64,000 nt of DNA from Pseudomonas helmanticensis (GTDB taxonomy: Bacteria > Pseudomonadota > Gammaproteobacteria > Pseudomonadales > Pseudomonadaceae): positions 64,501-128,500 of the forward strand of contig NZ_FXUY01000002.1 of the NCBI RefSeq assembly GCF_900182985.1. The letters run 5' to 3'. The translations under genes and the position numbers were made by a program. Shown here piece by piece: positions 1-8,651 of the stretch. Every line of letters starts with the position of its first letter. Within the stretch, counting starts at the first letter, position 1. The notes below the pieces were generated by a model that was not told the DNA's origin, did not search any database, and saw nothing but the letters and a program-made list of their open reading frames with translations.

Positions 1-726
1 TACCATGCTCGGCAAAAAGTCCGCTGCACATTTGTAGAGAATCATCTGGCCTTTGACCGGTTCGACCGGCAACGTCAGGCTCAGGGTCTTGAGCAGGTCG
101 CCGCTCCACGCACCCGCCGTCAGCACGATCTGATCGCCGTTGATCACGCCTTGAGACGTCTCGACGCCGACAATCCGCTCGTCCTCGCGAACAAATCCGC
201 TGACTTCGCACTGTTCGTGAATCGTCACGTTCGGCAGTGCCTGCAACGCCGCTTTCAGCGATTTCACCAGACGCGGATTGCGCACGTTGGCCACATCAGC
301 CATGTAGATCGCCCGTGAAAATCCACCACCTAGCACCGGCACCGCATCGTGCGCCGCCGAGATATCCACAGCCCGCAGCGGACGGCCTTCGCGCTCAGCC
401 CAGGCCAACGCTTCGGCTTCATCATCCAGATCCAGCCAATACAGGCCAGTGGTGTGCACTTCAGGATCGACGCCGGTATCGGCGAACAGACGCTCGCCGA
501 GCTGTGGATAAAAATCCTGCGACCAGTGCGCCAGTGCGGTGACCGCCGGGCTATAGCGCCACGGATACAACGGCGAAACGATACCGCCGCCCGCCCAGGA
601 GGATTCCTGGCCGAGGTTCGCGCGATCCAGCAGCACCACGCTGCGCACTTCGGAGGCGAGGTTGTAAGCGGTCAGCAGGCCAATCACCCCGCCACCGACA
701 ATCACCACTTGCTGTTGCCTGGTCAT
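1..726 (-). CDS. thiO: Glycine/D-amino-acid oxidase ThiO, partial (C-terminus outside window)
   Basis: FAD-dependent oxidase that oxidises glycine to iminoglycine for thiazole (thiamine) synthesis. Reading the minus strand from the ATG at 726 gives 242 codons with no stop before the window edge. The N-terminus has the dinucleotide-binding motif VIVGGGVIGLL, followed by the DAAO-type SSWAGGGIVSPL stretch that contacts the flavin. A VKGQM segment lies near the visible end. The family is about 365 aa, so roughly the last third is missing. In pseudomonads thiO commonly neighbours the minor pilin cluster, as here (pilE ends 57 bases upstream). A paralogous DAAO-type deaminase cannot be fully excluded. 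Confidence 0.88.
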   Translation of the reverse strand, partial: MTRQQQVVIVGGGVIGLLTAYNLASEVRSVVLLDRANLGQESSWAGGGIVSPLYPWRYSPAVTALAHWSQDFYPQLGERLFADTGVDPEVHTTGLYWLDLDDEAEALAWAEREGRPLRAVDISAAHDAVPVLGGGFSRAIYMADVANVRNPRLVKSLKAALQALPNVTIHEQCEVSGFVREDERIVGVETSQGVINGDQIVLTAGAWSGDLLKTLSLTLPVEPVKGQMILYKCAADFLPSMV

Positions 727-783
727 GTTTGATCCAACCGTAAAAAAGACAGTGGGCGCAAAAGGCGCCCGAAGATATGCGCC

Positions 784-1185
784 TCAGCGGCCCCAGCAAT
801 CCTTGGTGGCAAGCCCGGTGGTCGCGTTGTTCATGCTCCTGACACCGGTATTGGTCAGGGTGAAATCCCCGCACTTGTCGGTGGCCATGGACGTACCCGC
901 CTTGCGGGTGGCGGTCAGCAGGAAGGTCTGATCAGCGATGGTCGGAGTAATGGTGTAGAAATCATTGCCCGTACTCAGACCGGTGACGCCGGTGTAGACA
1001 CTGTTCTTGGTATAGAAACGTTCAAGGGTCTGCGCCTGCTCGGACAGCAGCGACACCACTTCGGCACGGCGGCCCTTTTTCAGGTATTCGGTAAAGCTCG
1101 GGGCGGCGATGGTCATGACAATGCCGATGATCGCAATCACGATCATGATTTCGATCAGGGTAAAACCGCGGTTGCTTCTACGCAT
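784..1185 (-). CDS. pilE: Type IV minor pilin PilE
   Basis: Minor pilin of the type IV pilus, 133 aa, inserted in the inner membrane and processed by prepilin peptidase PilD. The class III leader is visible: a short basic stretch, Gly7 then Phe8, the +5 Glu12 and a hydrophobic helix (FTLIEIMIVIAIIGIVMTIA). Two Cys near the C-terminus (DKCGDF and KDCWGR) fit the disulfide-bonded D-region of pilins. It is the last gene of the fimU-pilVWXY1E operon, 15 bases after pilY1. In P. aeruginosa a small pilY2 lies between pilY1 and pilE; there is no room for it here. Confidence 0.9.
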   Translation of the reverse strand: MRRSNRGFTLIEIMIVIAIIGIVMTIAAPSFTEYLKKGRRAEVVSLLSEQAQTLERFYTKNSVYTGVTGLSTGNDFYTITPTIADQTFLLTATRKAGTSMATDKCGDFTLTNTGVRSMNNATTGLATKDCWGR

Positions 1186-1200
1186 GCCTCAAACTCTCGC

Positions 1201-4200
1201 TTACTGTATTTGTCGCCACATGATACGACGGCTACCGCCGCCGCCCTTTTCCACCAAGGTGGTGATGTTGCCGCTGGAATCGTTGAAAATCTTGCGCGTC
1301 GCGCCGTTGACGACAGCGTTCAGGGTCGGGATGCCACCCGTGAATATCACACCACTGGAAATCGTGTCGTTGCTGTCGACCACGCCATCGCCGTTGGTAT
1401 CGAGCACTGCATAGTTGAGCATCTTACCGCTGAATGCATCGGTTTCGACCAGTTTGCCCGTGCCAAAACTCGAACAGGGATCGGTGGTATCCACACTCGC
1501 CGTGGTGAAGAGGATACGTCCCAGAACCAGGCTGGCCTGATTGATCACCCGCTCACCGATCAACGCGTTGTTATACACCAACGGCAGGTACCAGCCCTTT
1601 TCTGCAGGGTACGTTGTGTCGTTTTGCGTGGTAGTGACGAACTGACCACCAGTCCCCGAGAACACGCCCGTGACCGCCTGCGCCTGCAAACTGCTGACGG
1701 TGAGTTGCCCCGAACCACCATCGGCATCCCACACCGAATAGAACGCCTGCAAATCCTTGTTGGTCTTGTCGGCCGTTTCGTTGAACTTGCCGGTTCCGAC
1801 AAAGATCTGTTTGCCGCCCAATGAGTTATCCGCCAGCAACGGCTGCGTGGTGATCGGCTGAGTTGCGCCGCCCGCCGCGGTGAACAACGGCTTCCCGGAA
1901 AACGCTACGCCCCAGCTATCGGTGGACGTCGCGCTCAGATCGAACTTCCACAGCCGCCCTTTCAAGTCGCCGCCATAGGCGGCCTGGACCACGTTCGAGG
2001 AGTTGACCTTGAGCTTTACCGAGGACAAGCCGTTGGTGGTTTCCGTGCTGTCGATAACGATTTTCTTGATCAGCGAACCGTCGCGTACATCCAGGACATA
2101 CAGCGCTGCCACTCCGGAGTTGCTGCCGTAACCGTTGGAAATGAACGCCGCCCAGCGACCATCGGCCAAGCGTGCCACTTCCGGGCGGGCATAGGCATAA
2201 CCCAGATCATTAAACACATTGGCAGTGTTGGCGGTCGTGGGTGCACTGACCTCCCACAACGCGCGCAAAACGTTGCCCGCCGAGGCGTCGAACAATTGCA
2301 GTGCATAGAACGTCCTGCCCCCTGCCCCCGTACCGCCGATAGCAAGGGTTTTCCATGCGCTGTTGAGTTGGGCGTCATACACGGCGACCTGCCCATCTAC
2401 CAGAAACTTGTGGCTGACACCGTTGATGTAAGTTGGATCGGCGATAAAACGCAACGACGGCAACACACTGGAAGGCATGTAGGCATAACGCCGGGTGCCG
2501 TTGGCCGAGTTGATGACGTTGACGAAGCCGTCGTTGGCGTTCGCCACCAGACTGGCATTCATGTTTGCCGCTTTGGTGCTCAGGTAGGAGGTGTAAGTCG
2601 TATCGCCCGACAGGTCAGAGGCGGTCTTGTCAGAAGGCGACGCCAGTACCAACGGCGAGTTGATGATGTCGCCGAGCAGCACGCTGCGCACCTTGAGCCC
2701 GGTCTTGTTGGTGCCTTTGCTCCACTCCACCAGATCATTGCCGCTGATGCCGGTGGGCAGACTCTGACCGAGCGTGGTCTGCTGAGTGGCGGAAAAGTTG
2801 CCGTAGGCCAGGGTTACTGCAGCGTTGCTGGTGGTGTTCCACGATTGATAGGTCGGTGCGGTGGCGCCCGGAACGATGGTCGTATCAGTGGTCCAGAGTG
2901 TCGTCGACGTATTCACCGCACCGGCCGCAGTGAAGCCGAATGACTTGATCGTGCCGCGCCAGTCCTTGGGGTCGTAGCTGGTCTGAAAATAGCTGGTGCC
3001 GCTGGCGAGCGTGGTGCCGCTGGTGACGCCACTGCCGCCGGAACCGGCCTTGGAGGTGATATCACTCAAGGCGGACGACAACGCGGCGTTGAGTCCAGTG
3101 CTGTCGGTCGCCTGGTAATACTTGCCCTGTCCGTAACTGGCGGCATCCGAGAGCATGTCATTGGCAGCGGTGAAGCCCACGGTGTAGGTGTTCATGTTCT
3201 GCTTGGGAAAATCCACTGCGTTCCAGCTCTTGCCGGCGGCATCGGTGCCGGTCCAACGCATGTCGATGTCGAACGCGAACTTGGCGATGTCGTCCAGATA
3301 CAGCGTGTCGCCTTCGTTGTCGCCATTGAGGTTGTTGCCGTCATTGTTGATGCCATCCCAGTTCGGTAGACGACTGCCGCCCAGCGGATCGTTGGTCGGG
3401 AAGGTTCGGTCGAAGGTGGGTAAGCCGTCGGTGATCACCACGCCGTAGTTTTTCTGGCAGCGATACTGGATCGGGCTGGTGTAGGTTGTTGGCGTGCTGT
3501 TGTAGTACGGCGCCATGCCGCGCATGTAGCGGGTGATCTCGTAATAGGTTTCCGCCAACGGCGTGTTGGCCACGGCGCTCAACGCGTTGATCGATGAGAT
3601 CAGCGCGTTGTAGTTGGTATCCGCCTGGGCCTGAGTGACGCTGCCGGATACCGGTGACAGATCGCTGATCGCCCGGGCGATGTAACCGCCATTGCCGGAG
3701 TTGTTGCTGGTGACCGGGTTGAACGTCGACAGGCCCATGCGCAATGTGCGGTTGCTGGTGACCAGTGCGGTGGAAACGTTACGCGCAACGTTGATCCGGT
3801 AATCGTTGGGGATCGCCCCCGTGGTGAAATCGCGCGTGCCATTGTTGATGGCGAGGCTGACCACATAGGAGATGTAATCGCCGGTATAGCGGGTGTTACC
3901 GCTGCCCACCGGGTCTGGCAGTTTCAGGCACAGGGGCGCGAGGCTGTTGTTGTAGAAGGCATAGGCGCCGCCGGAGCAGCCGGCAGTCGGCAGGCTGGAA
4001 AGGAATATCGGGTCGCCGGTAATCGTTGTCGAACTCAGGCATAACCCGAGCAACGCGTTGCATTGCCGGGCCGGCGTGCGATCGACCGTCGGATCAAAAC
4101 CGGCCGCGTAGATAATGCTGTTCATGCTCCCTGAATCGTCGATCAGCAACATCACGTTCGGTGGTACCGCTGCTGCACTCAGCAACGGCGAATCGGACGG

Positions 4201-4284
4201 CGTGAACGCATAGGCCGGCGCTGCCAGATAAAAACTCAGCAGCATGCCGATCAGCAGTGACCGGCAGCGTTTAATACTTCGCAT
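1201..4284 (-). CDS. pilY1: Type IV pilus tip adhesin / mechanosensor PilY1
   Basis: Large secreted or tip-associated protein that primes pilus assembly with the minor pilins and takes part in surface sensing. It is 1027 aa from the ATG at 4284, which has a GGAGAG Shine-Dalgarno five bases upstream; a TTG at 4299 is in frame but less convincing. The N-terminus is a signal peptide ending near APAYA. A von Willebrand A-like region follows with the MIDAS-type DDSGS (LLIDDSGSMNS). The C-terminal half is the beta-propeller of the PilC/PilY family, with a calcium-binding loop DTNGDGVVDSND at about residues 962-973. P. aeruginosa PilY1 is about 1160 aa, so this version is shorter, mostly in the VWA region. 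The start overlaps pilX by 14 bases. Confidence 0.93.
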   Translation of the reverse strand: MRSIKRCRSLLIGMLLSFYLAAPAYAFTPSDSPLLSAAAVPPNVMLLIDDSGSMNSIIYAAGFDPTVDRTPARQCNALLGLCLSSTTITGDPIFLSSLPTAGCSGGAYAFYNNSLAPLCLKLPDPVGSGNTRYTGDYISYVVSLAINNGTRDFTTGAIPNDYRINVARNVSTALVTSNRTLRMGLSTFNPVTSNNSGNGGYIARAISDLSPVSGSVTQAQADTNYNALISSINALSAVANTPLAETYYEITRYMRGMAPYYNSTPTTYTSPIQYRCQKNYGVVITDGLPTFDRTFPTNDPLGGSRLPNWDGINNDGNNLNGDNEGDTLYLDDIAKFAFDIDMRWTGTDAAGKSWNAVDFPKQNMNTYTVGFTAANDMLSDAASYGQGKYYQATDSTGLNAALSSALSDITSKAGSGGSGVTSGTTLASGTSYFQTSYDPKDWRGTIKSFGFTAAGAVNTSTTLWTTDTTIVPGATAPTYQSWNTTSNAAVTLAYGNFSATQQTTLGQSLPTGISGNDLVEWSKGTNKTGLKVRSVLLGDIINSPLVLASPSDKTASDLSGDTTYTSYLSTKAANMNASLVANANDGFVNVINSANGTRRYAYMPSSVLPSLRFIADPTYINGVSHKFLVDGQVAVYDAQLNSAWKTLAIGGTGAGGRTFYALQLFDASAGNVLRALWEVSAPTTANTANVFNDLGYAYARPEVARLADGRWAAFISNGYGSNSGVAALYVLDVRDGSLIKKIVIDSTETTNGLSSVKLKVNSSNVVQAAYGGDLKGRLWKFDLSATSTDSWGVAFSGKPLFTAAGGATQPITTQPLLADNSLGGKQIFVGTGKFNETADKTNKDLQAFYSVWDADGGSGQLTVSSLQAQAVTGVFSGTGGQFVTTTQNDTTYPAEKGWYLPLVYNNALIGERVINQASLVLGRILFTTASVDTTDPCSSFGTGKLVETDAFSGKMLNYAVLDTNGDGVVDSNDTISSGVIFTGGIPTLNAVVNGATRKIFNDSSGNITTLVEKGGGGSRRIMWRQIQ

Positions 4285-4765
4285 AAACACTCTCCACAAC
4301 GCTACGCGAAGTGCCGGCGATGCCGACAGCGGTCACTCGATACAAGGTCGCCGAGGTATTGCTCGGCACGTTCACGGCGGTAAGGGTCGTGCCGATGTTC
4401 TGTACCCCGTAAAAGCCGTTGCCGGCAGCGATCCAGGTGACGCCGGACGTCGAGTTGAGCCCCGCAGCGCTGACCACTGACGATTCCGCCGGTGGCGCAC
4501 ATTGCGTGGTGCCGCTGCACACCGCCAGCGTGTAGTTGTCCAGTTGCACCGCACTTTCACCTACGCGCAACGCCGCCTCGGCGGTCTGGAACGATTGATT
4601 GCGCAGGCTCACGCTACCAGCCATCTTTTCCTGCAGATTGGCGCTTTGCATCGACGACAGGCCGATCACCGTGAGCAACAACAGGAACACCAGCGTGACC
4701 AGCAATATCATCCCGCGCTGCGCCTGACGCCTGTGCAGAGAGCGCCTCATCGTTACGCCCCTCAT
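4271..4765 (-). CDS. pilX: Type IV minor pilin PilX
   Basis: Minor pilin of the pilus priming complex, 164 aa from the ATG at 4765, which overlaps the pilW stop as ATGA. A second in-frame ATG at 4750 has a better Shine-Dalgarno (GAGGGG, 7 bases away) and may be the real start. The leader ends QRG followed by MILLVTLVFLLLLTV. The +5 Glu of ordinary pilins is missing, as is usual for PilX/GspK-like subunits. The AANLQEKMAGS-like segment after the helix (SANLQEKMAGSVSLRNQ) is a PilX family signature. It lies in an operon between pilW and pilY1. Confidence 0.9.
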   Translation of the reverse strand: MRGVTMRRSLHRRQAQRGMILLVTLVFLLLLTVIGLSSMQSANLQEKMAGSVSLRNQSFQTAEAALRVGESAVQLDNYTLAVCSGTTQCAPPAESSVVSAAGLNSTSGVTWIAAGNGFYGVQNIGTTLTAVNVPSNTSATLYRVTAVGIAGTSRSVVESVYAKY

Positions 4766-5475
4766 TGCAGACGGTTGCGCAAAGCGGCAACCACGTTGAA
4801 GGTTTGCGCGGCGACCCGGCTGTTGGGGTCGGTGAGGGTCAGGCTCAGGCGCACACTGCGAATGCGCGCCGGATCACTGGGGTTGGCGCTGTAGGTCGAA
4901 GCTGCCACATCGGTCGCCGAACTGGCCAGGCCGAAGGTCACGGTGAAAGCGCTGACGTTGTTGATCAGTACCTGCTGGGTCGGCGTGCCGCTGCCAGTGC
5001 CCATCAGGATCTGGTTGTTGCTGAAACTGTAGAGCAGACGCCGGATCGGGAAGGCGATTTGCCCGGTCGCCGGGCTGCGCAAACCGGTGTAAGCGGTCGA
5101 GGTGTTACGGCAATCGGAAACCACCGTCCAGGTCGGCGTGCCGCCGCTGCCACCGACATCCGCCGTCACCAGCGTCAGTTTAAGGTTGGCATTGTCCCAA
5201 CTGATCGGGGTGATTTGCGCGGCGTTGAAATCCCCCGCCGTACTCGAATCGGTGATAGTGCCAAGGCAACCGAACATCCCCACCATGCGAATTTCCTGGA
5301 TCATTTTACTCAGCAGGAAACGCGCGTCTTCCTGCATCGCAGCGGCGCTGTTCTGGCTGACATAGGTGTTTTTTGCAGCGATGAACGTCTGCACCACGCC
5401 GAGCACCACAATCAGCCCCAGCGCCAAAGCAATCAGCAACTCGATCAGGCCGAAACCACGCGCATGACGGTTCAT
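4762..5475 (-). CDS. pilW: Type IV minor pilin PilW
   Basis: Minor pilin, 237 aa, part of the PilVWX-FimU priming subcomplex that couples PilY1 to the pilus. The prepilin leader MNRHARG is followed by FGLIELLIALALGLIVVL with the +5 Glu. The AAMQEDARFLLSKMIQEIRM stretch after the transmembrane helix is typical of PilW. The start ATG at 5475 overlaps the pilV stop as ATGA, which indicates translational coupling. The downstream pilX start overlaps in the same way. Confidence 0.91.
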   Translation of the reverse strand: MNRHARGFGLIELLIALALGLIVVLGVVQTFIAAKNTYVSQNSAAAMQEDARFLLSKMIQEIRMVGMFGCLGTITDSSTAGDFNAAQITPISWDNANLKLTLVTADVGGSGGTPTWTVVSDCRNTSTAYTGLRSPATGQIAFPIRRLLYSFSNNQILMGTGSGTPTQQVLINNVSAFTVTFGLASSATDVAASTYSANPSDPARIRSVRLSLTLTDPNSRVAAQTFNVVAALRNRLQ

Positions 5476-5921
5476 GGCGTCGCCACCGGATCAACCGCGG
5501 CACGGCTGCTCAGCACGAAACTGCGCGGGGCACTGGCGGTGTTGGCTGCGCGCGCATCACTCCAGGTAATGGTGATGGTGTACACGCGTTGATTGAGGGT
5601 GATGCTGCCCGTGGCGGTCGGGCCACCGAAGTTGACGATGTTGCTGGTGAAGTCGTAGAGGTCCTGATCCCGCGCAACACTGAGGTTGCCCGAGGTCGGT
5701 GGCGTGACGGTGTAGTCGGCACCGGAGTTGGCACGGATGCGGTCCATCATGTCGTAGGCGATGAAACTGGCCTGACTGGTCATGCGCGAACTGTCGGTGT
5801 ACTTCAGCGCATTCAGTTGCACCGCCGCCGCGCCCAACAGCCCTACCGTCAGGATCAACAACGCGACCAGCACCTCGATCAGCGTCATGCCCTCCTGTGC
5901 GTGCTTGCTCCCTGCCCTCAT
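5472..5921 (-). CDS. pilV: Type IV minor pilin PilV
   Basis: Minor pilin, 149 aa. I chose the ATG at 5921 because it overlaps the fimU stop as ATGA and has GGAAG eight bases upstream. A longer reading to 5960 would overlap fimU by 43 bases. The leader MRAGSKHAQEG precedes MTLIEVLVALLILTVGLLG with +5 Glu. LKYTDSSRMTSQASFIAYDM and the D-R-I-R-A-N motif are typical of PilV. It works with PilW, PilX and FimU at the pilus tip. Confidence 0.91.
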   Translation of the reverse strand: MRAGSKHAQEGMTLIEVLVALLILTVGLLGAAAVQLNALKYTDSSRMTSQASFIAYDMMDRIRANSGADYTVTPPTSGNLSVARDQDLYDFTSNIVNFGGPTATGSITLNQRVYTITITWSDARAANTASAPRSFVLSSRAAVDPVATP

Positions 5922-6391
5922 CCGCAACTTCCACCCAATTGAATTCGTCCGTTCAGACACACGTTCAGCGTCCTGCTTTGCGTTCCCAGCATGTAACTGA
6001 TGACCACCGCCGTCGAAGGTGCCGCCAGACCGCCGAGGTTATTGAAATCCAGCGCAGTCACCCCAGAGGTTAGCGTCAGAGTGGCGCCGCTGCTCATCGC
6101 TGGAACAACCCGCAATACATTGGCCGGCGTGCCAGTACTGTCGTAGACCGACAATTCACCGGTCCAGACGCTGCCCCCCGCCGTCGGGCGCAGGCGCAAG
6201 GTGGTGCCGCGATCAATCGCTTCGAGCCTGGTGAAACTGATTGCGCGTTGCAGGTCGCCCACCTCGGTATCGGCCTTGCTGCGCTGAATGGAACTGGTGA
6301 ACGCCGGCACCGCCAGGGTGACAAGGATCACGAAGATAGCAATCGCGGCCAGCAACTCGACCAGCGTGAAACCTTTTGTACGAAGATCCAT
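5918..6391 (-). CDS. fimU: Type IV minor pilin FimU (GspH/FimT family)
   Basis: Minor pilin linking the PilVWX-PilY1 tip complex to the major pilin, 157 aa. The start ATG at 6391 follows GGAGGG with five bases spacing. The leader MDLRTKG precedes FTLVELLAAIAIFVIL with the +5 Glu. The GspH/FimT-type C-terminal domain ends with a Cys pair (NVCLNGRIQLGGSCG). First gene of the minus-strand minor pilin operon. Unlike FimT next door, its GR is followed by IQ, so it lacks the GRxR DNA-binding motif. Confidence 0.86.
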   Translation of the reverse strand: MDLRTKGFTLVELLAAIAIFVILVTLAVPAFTSSIQRSKADTEVGDLQRAISFTRLEAIDRGTTLRLRPTAGGSVWTGELSVYDSTGTPANVLRVVPAMSSGATLTLTSGVTALDFNNLGGLAAPSTAVVISYMLGTQSRTLNVCLNGRIQLGGSCG

Positions 6392-6521
6392 CGATGCCCT
6401 CCGTTGCCGTCGGCTATACCTGCTTCTACACGCTAGAACATTCGACCGACCTGTGTCGGTTGATTTGTCCTGCCTGGCGCACGGATCGCGCCTTTCATCA
6501 CGCTCCAGGGAGGGAGTTTTC

Positions 6522-7076
6522 ATGTCGCAACAGGGTTTCAGCCTGATCGAACTGCTTATGGGACTGGCGATTGGCGCAATTGTTCTGCTGCTGGTCAGTC
6601 CGGCATTTGCCACGCTCAAGGCATCCAGCCATCGGGAGGTGGCTGCGCAGTCGTTGCTCGACGGTATTCGCAACGCCCGATCGATGGCGATCACACACAA
6701 TCAGAGCGTGGTGATCCATGGCATCAACGGCGACTGGAGCCAAGGCTGGCGGATCATTCTGGATATCAGCGGCAAGGGGCCGCAAGACGCGAGCAATCCG
6801 TTATTGCGCGAGCACGCCAGTGATGCGCAGGTGCCAGTGGTGGGCAATTGGGCAGTGAGCCGATATGTGCGGTTCAGCAGTCTGGGGCAACCACTGATGC
6901 CCGAGCGGGCATTTCAGGCAGGGACGCTACATATTTGCTCGGCTCACGAGCCGGTCAGCCAGCTCCAGGTGGTGCTGGCTGCGACCGGTCGTGTGCGCCT
7001 GAGCAGTGTGAAAACCGTGCAGGCGCTGTGTCAGAAAGCCGAAAGGGTCAAATCGAACGGACGCGCAGCTCTTTAG
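6522..7076 (+). CDS. fimT: FimT-type minor pilin (GspH/FimT family, GRxR motif)
   Basis: Pseudopilin of 184 aa. The start ATG at 6522 has a strong AGGGAGGGAG Shine-Dalgarno. The leader is MSQQG followed by [19 protein letters not shown] with the +5 Glu. A GspH-like domain follows: [16 protein letters not shown] and near the C-terminus TGRVRLSS. FimT proteins with a C-terminal GRxR motif have been shown in other gammaproteobacteria to bind DNA during uptake; GRVR matches, so a role in natural transformation is possible. It is divergent from fimU (130 bases apart), whereas in P. aeruginosa the two are, from memory, colinear. Its 3' end overlaps the convergent ispH by 29 bases. Confidence 0.8.
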   Translation: MSQQGFSLIELLMGLAIGAIVLLLVSPAFATLKASSHREVAAQSLLDGIRNARSMAITHNQSVVIHGINGDWSQGWRIILDISGKGPQDASNPLLREHASDAQVPVVGNWAVSRYVRFSSLGQPLMPERAFQAGTLHICSAHEPVSQLQVVLAATGRVRLSSVKTVQALCQKAERVKSNGRAAL

Positions 7077-7992
7077 GCATCGAGAAGGTGATGTTCTCTT
7101 CGCGACCCGCCAGCTCGTCGGCACCGGTCGCCCCCCAGGCTTGCAGTTGCTGGATCACGCCACGCACCAGTACTTCCGGCGCAGATGCACCCGCAGTGAT
7201 GCCAATCCGTTCAACGCCATCGAACCAGCTTTTCTGCAGGTCTTCGGCACCGTCGATCAGATAGGCCGGCGTAGCCATGCGTTCGGCCAGTTCACGCAAG
7301 CGGTTGGAGTTGGAGCTGTTCGGACTGCCGACCACCAGCACTACGTCGCACTCGTCGGCCAATTGCTTGACCGCGTCCTGACGGTTTTGTGTGGCGTAGC
7401 AGATGTCGTCCTTGCGCGGGCCACCGATGGCCGGGAAGCGCGTGCGCAAGGCATCGATGACGCGACTGGTGTCGTCCATCGACAGCGTGGTCTGGGTCAC
7501 GAAAGCCAGTTTTTCCGGGTTGTGCACCTGCAACGCGGCAACGTCTTTCTCGTCTTCGACGAGGTAGATCGCGCCGCCATTGCTGGCGTCGTATTGGCCC
7601 ATGGTGCCTTCGACTTCCGGGTGACCGGCGTGGCCGATCAGGATGCACTCGCGACCGTCGCGGCTGTATTTCGCCACTTCGATGTGCACCTTGGTCACCA
7701 GCGGGCACGTTGCGTCGAACACTTTCAGGCCACGACCGGCGGCTTCGGTGCGTACGGCTTGGGAGACGCCATGGGCACTGAAGATGACGATGACGTCGTC
7801 CGGCACCTGATCCAGCTCTTCGACGAAGATCGCCCCGCGACTGCGCAGGTCTTCAACGACGAACTTGTTGTGCACCACTTCATGACGCACGTAGATCGGC
7901 GGCCCGAAGACTTCCAGGGCGCGGTTGACGATTTCGATCGCCCGGTCCACGCCGGCGCAGAAGCCACGGGGGTTGGCGAGTTTGATTTGCAT
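7048..7992 (-). CDS. ispH: 4-hydroxy-3-methylbut-2-enyl diphosphate reductase IspH
   Basis: Last enzyme of the MEP isoprenoid pathway; converts HMBPP to IPP and DMAPP using a [4Fe-4S] cluster. It is 314 aa from the ATG at 7992 ([19 protein letters not shown]). The three cluster cysteines are visible: Cys12 (RGFCAGVD), the [11 protein letters not shown] cysteine near residue 96 and the [11 protein letters not shown] cysteine near 197. The active-site Glu lies in [10 protein letters not shown]. It is last in the ileS-lspA-fkpB-ispH run on the minus strand, but a 207-base gap with a repeat separates it from fkpB. Confidence 0.97.
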   Translation of the reverse strand: MQIKLANPRGFCAGVDRAIEIVNRALEVFGPPIYVRHEVVHNKFVVEDLRSRGAIFVEELDQVPDDVIVIFSAHGVSQAVRTEAAGRGLKVFDATCPLVTKVHIEVAKYSRDGRECILIGHAGHPEVEGTMGQYDASNGGAIYLVEDEKDVAALQVHNPEKLAFVTQTTLSMDDTSRVIDALRTRFPAIGGPRKDDICYATQNRQDAVKQLADECDVVLVVGSPNSSNSNRLRELAERMATPAYLIDGAEDLQKSWFDGVERIGITAGASAPEVLVRGVIQQLQAWGATGADELAGREENITFSMPKELRVRSI

Positions 7993-8051
7993 GCTGTGCC
8001 TCGTGTCTTGCGCGCGAAAACAATGAAAAACCATTGTAGGGATCAGCTCTC

Positions 8052-8179
8052 TGTGGCGAGGGGATTTATCCCCGTTCGGCTGCGTAGCAGTCGTCGACCT
8101 TTCAGCGCATTCATTCAGAATTGCGGTGCCTGGTTAGGGGGCGCTTCGCACCCCAACGGGGATAAATCCCCTCGCCACA
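8052..8179. repeat. Paired palindromic repeat, GTGGCGAGGGGATTTATCCCC family
   Basis: Inverted repeat: TGTGGCGAGGGGATTTATCC... on the left and its reverse complement ...GGATAAATCCCCTCGCCACA on the right, about 25 bases each, with a 75-base spacer that contains further GC-rich self-complementary pieces. Two more copies occur at 29085-29216 and 60073-60204. It is of REP-doublet type and intergenic (fkpB-ispH). Confidence 0.85.
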
Positions 8180-8198
8180 AAGGCTCATTCCTACATTT

Positions 8199-8651
8199 TT
8201 ATAGCGCTTTGACGGAAATGATTTCCACGTCAAAGGTCAGCGTCTTGCCGGCCAGCGGGTGGTTGAAGTCGATGGTCACTTGCGTGTCATCGAATTCCTT
8301 CACCACACCCGGCAGCTCAGTATTGGCCGCATCGTTGAAGATCACCAGCAAACCCGCTGACAACTCCATATCGACGAACTGCGAGCGCGGGATGATCTGC
8401 ACGTTTTGCGGGTTCGGCTGGCCGAAGGCGTTTTCCGGCTCGACGGTCAGCGTGCGCTTGTCGCCGGCCTTGAAGCCGAACAGCGCCGCCTCAAAACCCG
8501 GCAACAGGTTGCCGTCGCCGACCCTGAAGGTCGCCGGGGCTTTGTCGAACGTGCTGTCGACGGTGTCGCCGTTCTCCAGGCGCAATGCAAAGTGCAAGGT
8601 GACTTCCGTGTTCTGGCCAATGCGTTGCTCAGCCAATACCTGTTCAGTCAT
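8199..8651 (-). CDS. fkpB: FKBP-type peptidyl-prolyl isomerase, SlpA/FkpB type
   Basis: Prolyl isomerase and chaperone of the SlpA group, 150 aa, cytosolic (no signal peptide). FKBP strands are visible: VTLHFALRLENGDTVDSTFD, PATFRVGDGNLLPGFEAALFG and the insert-in-flap region KRTLTVEPENAFGQPNPQNVQ. It ends FDVEIISVKAL, as SlpA proteins do. The start at 8651 overlaps the lspA stop by eight bases, so it is co-translated with lspA. The lspA-fkpB-ispH order is conserved in many gammaproteobacteria. Confidence 0.94.
   Translation of the reverse strand: MTEQVLAEQRIGQNTEVTLHFALRLENGDTVDSTFDKAPATFRVGDGNLLPGFEAALFGFKAGDKRTLTVEPENAFGQPNPQNVQIIPRSQFVDMELSAGLLVIFNDAANTELPGVVKEFDDTQVTIDFNHPLAGKTLTFDVEIISVKAL

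Noticed and set aside
5918..6700. 260-aa reading of fimU from 6700
   Set aside because: The added N-terminus would cover the fimU ribosome-binding site and the divergent fimT start, and would bury the prepilin leader, which must be N-terminal.
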